A stretch of DNA of 64,000 bases from Sediminicola sp040566555 (GTDB taxonomy: Bacteria; Bacteroidota; Bacteroidia; Flavobacteriales; Flavobacteriaceae). Within the stretch, counting starts at the first letter, position 1. Each line of letters opens with the position of its first letter. Position numbers and translations under genes: made by a program. The notes below the pieces were generated by a model. The model saw nothing but the letters and a program-made list of their open reading frames with translations. It searched no databases and was not told where the DNA came from. Of the stretch, positions 42,111 to 49,588 are shown one piece after another. The stretch spans positions 434,001 to 498,000 of the forward strand of contig NZ_JBEWYP010000001.1 of NCBI RefSeq assembly GCF_040566555.1, written 5' to 3'.

Positions 42111-44297
42111 CTATTTGATAAATAACAGCTCCCTGTATTTGGTCAAGGGCCAAAGCTGGTCATCTACCAAACGTTCCAATTTATCACAATGAATTCTTAT
42201 CTCCTCAAAATAAGGGCGCACATTGTCACAGTAAGCAAATGCCTTTTTATTGACATCTGTCAATACATTGGCACTTTTTCTGGCCTCTGTCATGGCATCT
42301 GTCTTTTTCTTTAAAGCGCTGATATTCTCTGCTATGTTTTCTATAATGGACAACTGTCCTTCTGTAAACGTTTTGTGTGCCGCACCATAGATATCCTTTA
42401 GCCCCATTACATTTTTGATCAGCTTGTTCTGATAGGTAATGGCCGCAGGTATCAAATAGTTATATACAATTTCATTGTACATTCTGCCCTCTATCTGCAA
42501 ATGCAATATGTAAGCCTCTAATTCCACCTCTTGTCTGGCTCTAACTTCCACCTCGCTCATCACATTCATGGACTTCAGCAATGCCAAACTTTCCTTGGAT
42601 GTCAAAATTTGTAAAGCTTGGGGCGTGGATTTGTTATTACTCAGTTTTCTTCTTTTGGCCTCCTTTTCCCATTCCTCGCTATAGCCATCCCCCTCGAACC
42701 TTATTTTCTTGGAGGTTTTGATATATTCCCGTAGTACATTAAAAACAGCCTCGTCCTTTTTAAGGTTCTTTTTATCTATCAGGGCATCGACTTCTTTTTT
42801 AAAGGCAATCAATTGTTTGGCCACTATGGTATTGAGAATGGTCATTGGTTTGGCACAGTTGGACTTCGATCCTACACCACGCATCTCAAATTTGTTCCCC
42901 GTAAAGGCAAAAGGGGAGGTACGGTTTCTATCCGTGTTATCCAGTAAGATCTCCGGAATTTTCCCCACTACATTCAGCTTAAGCTCTGTTTTTTCCTCTG
43001 GGGATAATTTCCCTTGGGAAACCCCTTCCAACTCATCCAGAACATCACTTAATTGTTTTCCTATAAAGATTGAGAAAATGGCCGGTGGCGCTTCATTGGC
43101 CCCTAACCTATGATCATTACTGGCAGAAGCTATGGAAGATCTCAAGAGTTCCTCATACGTATCTACTGCCTTTATGGTATTTATAAAAAAGGTTAAAAAC
43201 TGTAGGTTTTTCATGGGGGTGGAACCTGGACTTAAAAGATTCACCCCAGTATCCGTAGCCAAAGACCAGTTGTTATGTTTCCCTGATCCGTTGATTCCAG
43301 CAAAGGGTTTTTCATGGAAGAGCACCCTAAAGCTATGCTTGTCGGCTATCTTTTCCATGACGTCCATTAACAATAGGTTGTGGTCTACCGCCAAATTTGC
43401 CTCCTCAAATACCGGTGCCAATTCAAATTGATTCGGCGCCACCTCATTATGCCGGGTCTTTACTGGGATTCCCAACTTGGTACATTCCTTTTCCAAATCG
43501 CTCATAAAACTGAGCACCCTGCTAGGGATCACTCCAAAATAGTGATCATCCAACTGTTGGCCTTTGGCGGCAGAATTGCCCACCAAGGTCCTCCCTGTCA
43601 ATAATATATCTGGGCGGGAATATGCCAATGCCTTATCTACCAAAAAGTATTCCTGCTCCCAACCTAAGGTCGCATTGACCTTGGAAACATTTTTATCAAA
43701 ATACTTTGCAACGGCCGTGGCAGCTTCATCAACAGCACTCAATGCTCTTAATAAAGGTGCCTTGTTATCCAGGGCTTCCCCGGTATAGGACACAAATATT
43801 GTAGGAATACAAAGAGTAGAACCATAGATAAAAGCGGGCGATGTTGGATCCCACGCGGTATACCCTCTGGCCTCAAATGTATTACGGATACCTCCATGCG
43901 GAAAGCTGGAGGCATCAGGCTCTTGTTGTACCAATTGTCCGCCTCCAAATTTTTCAAGAGCCTTACCATCGGGCAAGAGATCGAAGAATGCATCGTGCTT
44001 TTCAGCCGTAGCTCCGGTCAAAGGCTGGAACCAATGGGTATAATGGGTAGCCCCCATGGTAATTGCCCAGGCTTTCATCCCTTCCGCCACTTGATCCGCA
44101 ATCTTACGATCTATTTTGGATCCGGAATAGATGGCCCCTTTAACCCTGTCATAAGCTTCCCTGGTTAAAAACTGGAGCATTTTATCTTCATTGAAAACAT
44201 TAATCCCGAAAAGTTCTGAACGTCTGCCATTCTCCTCAATGGCAATACGATTCCTATTATTACTTTCCTTTATGGACGAAAATCTAAGCTTGGACAT
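42111..44297 (-). CDS. glnN: Type III glutamine synthetase
   Basis: 728 residues, much longer than GSI (about 470), as expected for GSIII of Bacteroidota and cyanobacteria. Features: FGINVFNEDKMLQFL at the start, THYTHWFQPLTGATAEKHD in the N-terminal region, NATLGWEQEYFLVD (first Glu metal ligand), TRHNEVAPNQFELAP, GINGSGKHNNWS (catalytic Glu loop and ATP site), and DNTDRNRTSPFAFTGNKFEMRGVGS (the GSIII version of the NRTSPF motif). It makes glutamine from glutamate and ammonium. A -7 box TAATTTTG lies just upstream. It is divergent from a type II synthetase. Confidence 0.96.
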   Translation of the reverse strand: MSKLRFSSIKESNNRNRIAIEENGRRSELFGINVFNEDKMLQFLTREAYDRVKGAIYSGSKIDRKIADQVAEGMKAWAITMGATHYTHWFQPLTGATAEKHDAFFDLLPDGKALEKFGGGQLVQQEPDASSFPHGGIRNTFEARGYTAWDPTSPAFIYGSTLCIPTIFVSYTGEALDNKAPLLRALSAVDEAATAVAKYFDKNVSKVNATLGWEQEYFLVDKALAYSRPDILLTGRTLVGNSAAKGQQLDDHYFGVIPSRVLSFMSDLEKECTKLGIPVKTRHNEVAPNQFELAPVFEEANLAVDHNLLLMDVMEKIADKHSFRVLFHEKPFAGINGSGKHNNWSLATDTGVNLLSPGSTPMKNLQFLTFFINTIKAVDTYEELLRSSIASASNDHRLGANEAPPAIFSIFIGKQLSDVLDELEGVSQGKLSPEEKTELKLNVVGKIPEILLDNTDRNRTSPFAFTGNKFEMRGVGSKSNCAKPMTILNTIVAKQLIAFKKEVDALIDKKNLKKDEAVFNVLREYIKTSKKIRFEGDGYSEEWEKEAKRRKLSNNKSTPQALQILTSKESLALLKSMNVMSEVEVRARQEVELEAYILHLQIEGRMYNEIVYNYLIPAAITYQNKLIKNVMGLKDIYGAAHKTFTEGQLSIIENIAENISALKKKTDAMTEARKSANVLTDVNKKAFAYCDNVRPYFEEIRIHCDKLERLVDDQLWPLTKYRELLFIK

Positions 44298-44318
44298 ATG
44301 ATGATTTTATGTTTTGCG

Positions 44319-44326
44319 CAAAATTA
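44319..44326 (-). promoter_or_regulatory. -7 box of the type III glutamine synthetase gene
   Basis: On the minus strand TAATTTTG matches TAnnTTTG, 21 bases before the ATG. Confidence 0.55.
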
Positions 44327-44370
44327 AGGATTTAATAATTTATGGACTAAAAAATAAATTTAAATCAAAA

Positions 44371-44392
44371 TACCCCATAGATCACAAGGGTA
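44371..44392 (+). promoter_or_regulatory. Distal operator-like site between the two glutamine synthetase genes
   Basis: TACCC, 12 bases, GGGTA (five complementary arm bases on each side). TACCC is 88 bases before the -7 box of the type II gene, as at the glnK promoter (89 bases). The site also sits about 68 bases upstream of the likely type III start, so it may serve both. Confidence 0.5.
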
Positions 44393-44424
44393 AATAAAAT
44401 AATGTTGCTATTTAACACAATAAC

Positions 44425-44436
44425 CCCCTTAAAATT
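44425..44436 (+). promoter_or_regulatory. Proximal GC-rich site of the type II glutamine synthetase promoter
   Basis: CCCCTTAAAATT begins 34 bases before the -7 box, exactly as CCCCTATAATTA does at glnK. Here only the left half is conserved. Confidence 0.4.
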
Positions 44437-44458
44437 TAGATAGGTACATGAAAATATA

Positions 44459-44466
44459 TATTTTTG
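44459..44466 (+). promoter_or_regulatory. -7 box of the type II glutamine synthetase gene
   Basis: TATTTTTG matches TAnnTTTG, 34 bases before the start codon. Confidence 0.55.
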
Positions 44467-44500
44467 CCTGTCTTTAAGATTAAAATTAACTACCAAGATT

Positions 44501-45511
44501 ATGAGCAAGTCAAAATTAGAGTACATTTGGTTAGACGGTTACGAACCAACAGCCAACCTGAGAAGCAAAACTAAAGTTGAAGATGATTTTAGTGGAAAAT
44601 TGGAAGATTGTGCTATTTGGTCTTTCGATGGAAGTTCAACAAAACAAGCTGAAGGAGGATCTTCTGATTGTCTTTTAAAGCCTGTTGCCATATATCCAGA
44701 CCCTGCTAGGAAGAATGGATACATAGTAATGACAGAAGTTTTAAATCCTGATGGAACCCCACACGTATCAAATTCTAGATCTACTATAGACGATGAAGAT
44801 GGTGATTTCTGGTTTGGTTTTGAGCAGGAATATTTTATAATGGATAAAACAACCCAACTGCCTTTAGGATTCCCTGTTGGTGGTTATCCTGGTCCACAAG
44901 GGATGTACTACTGTTCTGTAGGCGGAAGAAACACCCATGGAAGAGCATTTGTTGAAGAGCACGCCGATCTATGTATTGCTGCCGGATTGAACTTCGAAGG
45001 GATCAACCAAGAGGTTGCCAGTGGACAGTGGGAATTCCAATTGTTTGCCAAAGGTGCCAAAAAAGCAGGAGATGAAATCTGGGTTGCCAGATACTTATTG
45101 GATCGTTTGACTGAAAAATATGGTTACTATATTGAATACCACCCAAAACCAGTCAAAGGGGATTGGAACGGTTCTGGAATGCACGCGAACTTCTCCAATA
45201 CCACTTTAAGAACTTGTGGTTCAAAAGAAATATACGAGAAGATCTGTGAAGCCTTTAGACCAGTTACTGCTGAACACATTGCCGTTTACGGTGAGTTCAA
45301 CGACCAACGTTTAACAGGGAAACATGAAACCGCATCTATACATGACTTTAGCTACGGTGTTTCTGACAGGGGAGCTTCTATTAGAATTCCTATCATTACT
45401 GTTCAAAAAGGATGGAAAGGATGGTTGGAAGACAGAAGACCAGCGTCTAACGGTGATCCATACAAGATTGCAGGTAGAATTGTAAAAACAGTGAAAACTG
45501 CCAAGATTTAA
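44501..45511 (+). CDS. Type II (eukaryote-like) glutamine synthetase
   Basis: 336 residues with a beta-grasp N-terminus (KLEYIWLDGYEPTANLRSKTKV) and GSII motifs: WSFDGSSTKQAEGGSSDCLLKPVAIYPDP, FWFGFEQEYFIMD, GRAFVEEHADLCIAAGLNFEGINQEVASGQWEFQ, GSGMHANFSNTT and YGVSDRGASIRIP. This family is found in eukaryotes and in some bacteria such as Rhizobium and Bacteroidota. It is not adenylylated, so control is likely transcriptional. It is next to a GSIII gene, which is a functional duplication of the same reaction. Confidence 0.95.
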   Translation: MSKSKLEYIWLDGYEPTANLRSKTKVEDDFSGKLEDCAIWSFDGSSTKQAEGGSSDCLLKPVAIYPDPARKNGYIVMTEVLNPDGTPHVSNSRSTIDDEDGDFWFGFEQEYFIMDKTTQLPLGFPVGGYPGPQGMYYCSVGGRNTHGRAFVEEHADLCIAAGLNFEGINQEVASGQWEFQLFAKGAKKAGDEIWVARYLLDRLTEKYGYYIEYHPKPVKGDWNGSGMHANFSNTTLRTCGSKEIYEKICEAFRPVTAEHIAVYGEFNDQRLTGKHETASIHDFSYGVSDRGASIRIPIITVQKGWKGWLEDRRPASNGDPYKIAGRIVKTVKTAKI

Positions 45512-45540
45512 GCACAAAATAAATTAATTGTTGTTAACCA

Positions 45541-45572
45541 AAAACAGCCCTTGGAATTCCAAGGGCTGTTTT
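45541..45572. terminator. Bidirectional terminator after the type II glutamine synthetase gene
   Basis: Long palindrome centred on GGAATTCC with CAGCCCTT / AAGGGCTG arms and A/T runs on either side, between two converging genes. Confidence 0.92.
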
Positions 45573-45574
45573 TT

Positions 45575-46513
45575 TTATGATATGGTATGGTAGATAAAGG
45601 CAAGATAAAATGCCAAGAGCACCAAACCATCCCGCCAACCTAAACGCAAACCCTTTGGAAAGAACACCAAGGGAAGAATCAAAAAGGATATGCCCAACAT
45701 CCAAAAGATGTCACTACTTAAAAGCTCTTGATCCATAACTGTAATTGGAGTTACAATGGCTGTTATACCCAAAACAGCCAATAGGTTAAAAATATTAGAA
45801 CCGATAAGATTACCTAGAGAAATCGCCTTTTCCTTTTTTATGACCGCAATAACTGAGGCAGCCAATTCCGGAATACTGGTGCCTACCGACACCACGGTAA
45901 CCGCCACTACCCTATCACTCACCCCATAAAAAGAGGCCAATCCCACAGCACCATCAATCAACAACTCTGAACCACCCCAGAGCCCAACTCCTCCAAGCCC
46001 TAAAAACAAAACGGTTTTATAAAGGGGCAAAAGCACATCATCCTCTGGCATTTCATCCACAACAGCGGTTTTTTGGTATCTTAATAGATAAACTAAAAAC
46101 AAGAACAATAACACCACCATGGCAATACCTTCGCTTTGCTGCAACTGTCCATCAAAATAAATAAAAGCAAAAAATATCAAGGAAGCCAACATCATTACCG
46201 GCCAATTTGTGGTGTAAAAGTTTTTACGGACATTTATAGGGCCCAGGATAACCGTTATCGCCAACACAAGTCCGAGATTCGCAATATTGGACCCTACCAC
46301 ATTACCGAGGGCCAGATCAGGAAATCCATCCAAGGCAGCATTGACACTAACAATTAATTCTGGAGCGGAGGTAGCAAAAGAAACCACGGTCATTCCCACT
46401 ACAATCTTAGGAATACTGAGCCGCAAGGAAATTGCCACTGCTGCCTTTAACAACCAATTACCCCCCAAGATTAAAAATAGGAGTCCAGAGATTACGAATA
46501 ATATATTCTGCAT
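45575..46513 (-). CDS. Calcium/sodium antiporter of the CaCA family (YrbG-like)
   Basis: Inner-membrane exchanger of 312 residues with about ten membrane helices in two inverted halves. Each half has the alpha-repeat motif: FATSAPELIVS with LGNVVGSNIANLGLVL, and VGTSIPELAASVIAVI with LGNLIGSNIFNLLAV. The cytoplasmic loop between halves is short (about 145-160), as in bacterial YrbG-type proteins that lack the large regulatory loop. It would export Ca2+ with Na+ or K+ entry. It converges on the type II glutamine synthetase gene. Confidence 0.95.
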   Translation of the reverse strand: MQNILFVISGLLFLILGGNWLLKAAVAISLRLSIPKIVVGMTVVSFATSAPELIVSVNAALDGFPDLALGNVVGSNIANLGLVLAITVILGPINVRKNFYTTNWPVMMLASLIFFAFIYFDGQLQQSEGIAMVVLLFLFLVYLLRYQKTAVVDEMPEDDVLLPLYKTVLFLGLGGVGLWGGSELLIDGAVGLASFYGVSDRVVAVTVVSVGTSIPELAASVIAVIKKEKAISLGNLIGSNIFNLLAVLGITAIVTPITVMDQELLSSDIFWMLGISFLILPLVFFPKGLRLGWRDGLVLLAFYLAFIYHTIS

Positions 46514-46600
46514 TCGTATTTTTTTATTTGTAAATATAGAAGAACAATCCCAATCAAAACAAAGCTCAGAAAGAACTTGACACTTTTGTTCTACTATTTT

Positions 46601-46647
46601 TTTAGTTAAATAACTATTAATTTAGTTGCTTAACTATTAATTTAGTT
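46601..46647 (+). promoter_or_regulatory. Tandem BlaI-type operators
   Basis: TTTAGTT occurs three times exactly 20 bases apart (46601, 46621, 46641), with TAACTATTAA between them. This makes two copies of the palindromic site AACTATTAATTTAGTT, at 46612-46627 and 46632-46647. They cover the -33 element and the spacer of the promoter, as expected for a repressor. Confidence 0.65.
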
Positions 46648-46656
46648 TTAGGTTTG
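46626..46656 (+). promoter_or_regulatory. Promoter of the BlaI-BlaR1 operon
   Basis: TTG at 46626-46628, 20-base spacer, then TAGGTTTG at 46649-46656. This is a near-ideal Bacteroidota promoter. It is covered by the two palindromes described above. Confidence 0.7.
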
Positions 46657-46674
46657 ATGTAAACAAAAGGGATC

Positions 46675-47034
46675 ATGCAAAAGCTTACCAATAAGGAAGA
46701 GGAGATCATGAAAATACTTTGGCAGTTAAAAAAGGCCTTTGTAAAGGAAATCATGGCAGAAATAAAAGATGACCAACCCCATTACAATACCCTGTCCACC
46801 ATAGTTCGAAATTTGGAGGACAAGAAGTATGTAGCACATGAGGCTTTTGGAAACACCCATAGATATTATCCATTGATTACCAAGGAGGACTATCGGAAAA
46901 AATATATAAATTCTACGTTGGCAGACTATTATGACAATTCCTATAAAAGTATGGTATCCCTTTTTGCCAAGGAGGACAAGATCTCCGTCGCAGAATTGAA
47001 AGAAATTATCAACTTGATCGAAAAGAACAAATAA
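46675..47034 (+). CDS. BlaI/MecI/CopY family repressor
   Basis: 119-residue winged-helix repressor. It has the family opening LTNKEEEIMKILWQLKKAFVKEIMAEI, recognition helix NTLSTIVRNLEDKKYV, the wing AFGNTHRYYPLIT, and a C-terminal dimerisation helix with the region cut by the partner protease. It is followed after one base by a BlaR1-type metalloprotease gene. It probably represses its own operon through the tandem palindromes. Confidence 0.95.
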   Translation: MQKLTNKEEEIMKILWQLKKAFVKEIMAEIKDDQPHYNTLSTIVRNLEDKKYVAHEAFGNTHRYYPLITKEDYRKKYINSTLADYYDNSYKSMVSLFAKEDKISVAELKEIINLIEKNK

Positions 47035-47035
47035 T

Positions 47036-48919
47036 ATGGAACCTTTTATAATGTACCTGTTAAAATCATCGGGCATAGTACTTTTATTTCTCTTATGCTA
47101 TGCTGTGATGCTTCAAAAAGAAACTTCCTTTAAATCGAATCGTATTTTTTTGCTGTCAGGCATTTTCTTGGCCATAGTACTACCCTTGGTGACTTTCACC
47201 AAAACCATATGGCTAAATGCACCCCAATATCTTCAAGAGACCAGGGGTACATTTCAAATAGCGACCCAGGAATACCAAGAACCTTTTAATTGGTCAGGGT
47301 TACTTTTACTTTTATATGGGATGGGCTGTGTAATTCTATTGGCCCGATTTATCATTCAGTTATTATCCTTAAAAAAGTTACTTCGGGAAAGTAACATCAA
47401 AATATCCGGGGTTTTTAAAATGGTGGAAACACCTAAGAATATAGCTCCTTTTTCATTTTTCAATTATATCGTGCTACACAGACCTGCCTATTCGGAAGAG
47501 GAGCTTTCCAGTATTCTTATCCATGAGAAGGCGCATGTGAGGGGTGCACATTCCCTTGATATCCTCTTTATGCATTTGGTATCTATATTTTTATGGTTCA
47601 ATCCATTTATTTGGCTCTATAAATCCTACATGGAACAAAATTTAGAATTTATAGCAGACCACCAAACAGCTGAAATCAAGCAAAACAGAAAAAGCTATCA
47701 ATATCTCTTATTAAAAACAAGTATGGGAAGTCATCAATTCTCTATTGTAAATCCATTTTTTAATTCATTAATCAAAAAACGAATCGTCATGTTAAACAAA
47801 CAAAAATCAAGCAAAAAGCAAGTGTGGAAATACGCTGTGGTCATTCCAATGCTCATTGGATTTATTTTCCTTTTCAACGTAGAGACAGTTGCCCATTACA
47901 GAACAGAAAATAAAGAAGAGTTGGTGCAGCAGGAAGTGGTGTTCACCATCACTAAAGAACAATCCAATAAAGAATTGGATGAACTTAAGAAGGAAATTAA
48001 ATCCAACCATGGAGGCACCCTAAAATACAATGGTCTCAAAAGAAATGATGCCGGAGAAATTTCTGCTATCACAGTCGAATTCCAGGATAAGGAAAAAGGG
48101 ATGGTAAGGGCCAGATACAATGAAGAGAATGGCATAGAACCAATAATGTTTGGAACGAATACTACCGGCGGCATGTTTATTGTGTCTGGGGATCATGATA
48201 TACCATTTGGTCCTAGTGGAATGCATGCTGCTTCCAAGAATATAAAAATTAGAAAGGAGATTGGTCGTATTAAAAGGGACATGGAGCATAGTGCCGCATA
48301 TAATGACAAAGAAAAGCATGTTGTTGTTTTACAAGAAAATGGGGAGGAAACCATTATGGTCAATGGCAAAAAAGTGACCCGGGAAGAGTTTGAAGCGATG
48401 GAAAAAGAGGATCATGATAAGGAAATTATTATTAAAAAAATACAGAAAGGCGATGGAGAGGACAATATTTGGATTGAATCCTCTGGCAATGAGTCCCAAA
48501 AGATAATCATTAAAGAAGTGGACGGAAAAAAGACCATTGAAATCAATGGCAGAGAAATTACTCCTGAGCATTACGAAAAAATGAAAATAAACAAGGAGAA
48601 AGATCAAATGAGGATGCACATGGAGCATGCTAAACAAAAAGATAAAATGAAATCTGTATTCATAATGAAGGATGGCGAGGAGGAAATAAATGAGGAATAC
48701 GAAGAAGAATTAATCCACTCTACCCTTATGAATTTGGCGGATAGCGAAGATTTTAAAATAATGATAGACGGCAAGGAATCTACAAAGGCCGAAATGCAAA
48801 AACTATCACCAGATGAAATTGCCACCTTTGACGTCTTAAAAGAAGAAAAAGATAACGGCAAGCAGGATGCTAAAAATACCACTGCTATTATAAAAATCCG
48901 GACCAAGAAGAAACAATAA
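47036..48919 (+). CDS. BlaR1/MecR1-type M56 metallopeptidase with long charged C-terminal region
   Basis: Membrane sensor/protease of 627 residues. There are four to five membrane segments (about 8-26, 38-55, 87-112, 178-200 and 262-280), and the zinc motif HEKAH at 163-167 with the third ligand in EFIADHQT. The cytosolic partner is BlaI. Residues about 290-627 form a long, highly charged extracytoplasmic part with repeated short units such as EVDGKKTIEINGREITPEHYEKM and MVNGKKVTREEFEAM. There is no penicillin-binding domain, so the signal is probably not a beta-lactam in the classic way. Such BlaR1-like proteins are common in Bacteroidota. Confidence 0.9.
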   Translation: MEPFIMYLLKSSGIVLLFLLCYAVMLQKETSFKSNRIFLLSGIFLAIVLPLVTFTKTIWLNAPQYLQETRGTFQIATQEYQEPFNWSGLLLLLYGMGCVILLARFIIQLLSLKKLLRESNIKISGVFKMVETPKNIAPFSFFNYIVLHRPAYSEEELSSILIHEKAHVRGAHSLDILFMHLVSIFLWFNPFIWLYKSYMEQNLEFIADHQTAEIKQNRKSYQYLLLKTSMGSHQFSIVNPFFNSLIKKRIVMLNKQKSSKKQVWKYAVVIPMLIGFIFLFNVETVAHYRTENKEELVQQEVVFTITKEQSNKELDELKKEIKSNHGGTLKYNGLKRNDAGEISAITVEFQDKEKGMVRARYNEENGIEPIMFGTNTTGGMFIVSGDHDIPFGPSGMHAASKNIKIRKEIGRIKRDMEHSAAYNDKEKHVVVLQENGEETIMVNGKKVTREEFEAMEKEDHDKEIIIKKIQKGDGEDNIWIESSGNESQKIIIKEVDGKKTIEINGREITPEHYEKMKINKEKDQMRMHMEHAKQKDKMKSVFIMKDGEEEINEEYEEELIHSTLMNLADSEDFKIMIDGKESTKAEMQKLSPDEIATFDVLKEEKDNGKQDAKNTTAIIKIRTKKKQ

Positions 48920-48938
48920 TAGTTGCTTGATTCTTTTT

Positions 48939-48969
48939 AATTCGCTCTTAACCAGAGCGAATTTTTTTT
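48939..48969 (+). terminator. Terminator after the BlaR1-type gene
   Basis: AATTCGCTCT / AGAGCGAATT, 10-bp stem with 5-base loop and a T8 tail. Confidence 0.93.
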
Positions 48970-49279
48970 GCAAAAAAAGATGGAACCATATTTTTTTATA
49001 AATTAGTGGATCAAAATGCCCTAGGCACCATAAAAAAGAGCCAAACTCCCCCTTCAGCTCTTACAGATTCTAACATGTGAATTGTATTTAATTATAAACT
49101 ATAACTTTTTATAAGGCTTAGACCTTAAATCTAAAACTGTATAGATTTATTTAGTTACATAATTATATGCAATTACATTAAATCGTATGTCAAGGCTTGG
49201 AAATATGAATTGGATAGTAGTATATTGAGATAATAATCGATTACACTAATCCTATTTACTAACCTTAAAACAATGAATT
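48970..49279. other. Gene-free AT-rich stretch
   Basis: About 310 bases with no ORF, clear promoter or repeat. Weak hairpins only. Confidence 0.5.
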
Positions 49280-49342
49280 ATGATCACTCTTGCTAAATTT
49301 TTAATTTTCGTGTTGATGTCACTGATCATGATATTAACTTAA
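49280..49342 (+). CDS. Possible 20-residue hydrophobic peptide
   Basis: ATG-initiated ORF reading MITLAKFLIFVLMSLIMILT, a single hydrophobic helix with one lysine near the start. It is followed by a 14-base palindrome (49351-49364) and a terminator-like hairpin at 49367-49394. There is no convincing promoter, so expression is uncertain. A small membrane peptide, possibly of toxin type, or chance are both possible. Confidence 0.3.
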   Translation: MITLAKFLIFVLMSLIMILT

Positions 49343-49366
49343 AATCTATCATATAGGCCTATATAT

Positions 49367-49394
49367 AAAAAAGGGAGCCGCTAGGCACCCTTTT
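49367..49394 (+). terminator. Terminator downstream of the short peptide ORF
   Basis: AAAAGGG-A-GCC / GGC-A-CCCTTTT stem with GCTA loop and an A-A internal mismatch, flanked by A and T runs. Confidence 0.65.
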
Positions 49395-49411
49395 CATTGT
49401 AAGATATCTAC

Positions 49412-49419
49412 TATATTTG
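49412..49419 (+). promoter_or_regulatory. -7 box of the 50-residue gene
   Basis: TATATTTG matches TAnnTTTG, 12 bases before the ATG at 49432, giving a leader of only about six bases. Confidence 0.55.
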
Positions 49420-49431
49420 GAAAAAATAACG

Positions 49432-49584
49432 ATGAAAAAATCCTTCTTTAAATTCCTGGCCAAAATAAACCAAGTGCTCCTTCCCTCCTATTCAAAAAAA
49501 CAACTGGACCTTTCCAAAGCCACCAAAGCGCAAATGGCAATTATTGGTTGGCGTTATTATGTGACTATCCAAGCCTTGGATTAG
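49432..49584 (+). CDS. Small conserved flavobacterial protein, 50 residues
   Basis: Basic protein starting MKKSFFKFLAKINQVLLPSY, with the middle DLSKATKAQMAIIGWRYYV and ending TIQALD. I recall close relatives of this length throughout Flavobacteriaceae, with conserved LPSYxKK..DLxKA..xQxAIxGWRxxVT, sometimes mislabelled as SsrA-binding protein. Function is unknown; an amphipathic N-terminal helix suggests membrane or RNA contact. It has its own -7 box and converges on the LacI-type gene with a 4-base gap. Confidence 0.75.
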   Translation: MKKSFFKFLAKINQVLLPSYSKKQLDLSKATKAQMAIIGWRYYVTIQALD

Positions 49585-49588
49585 TGCC

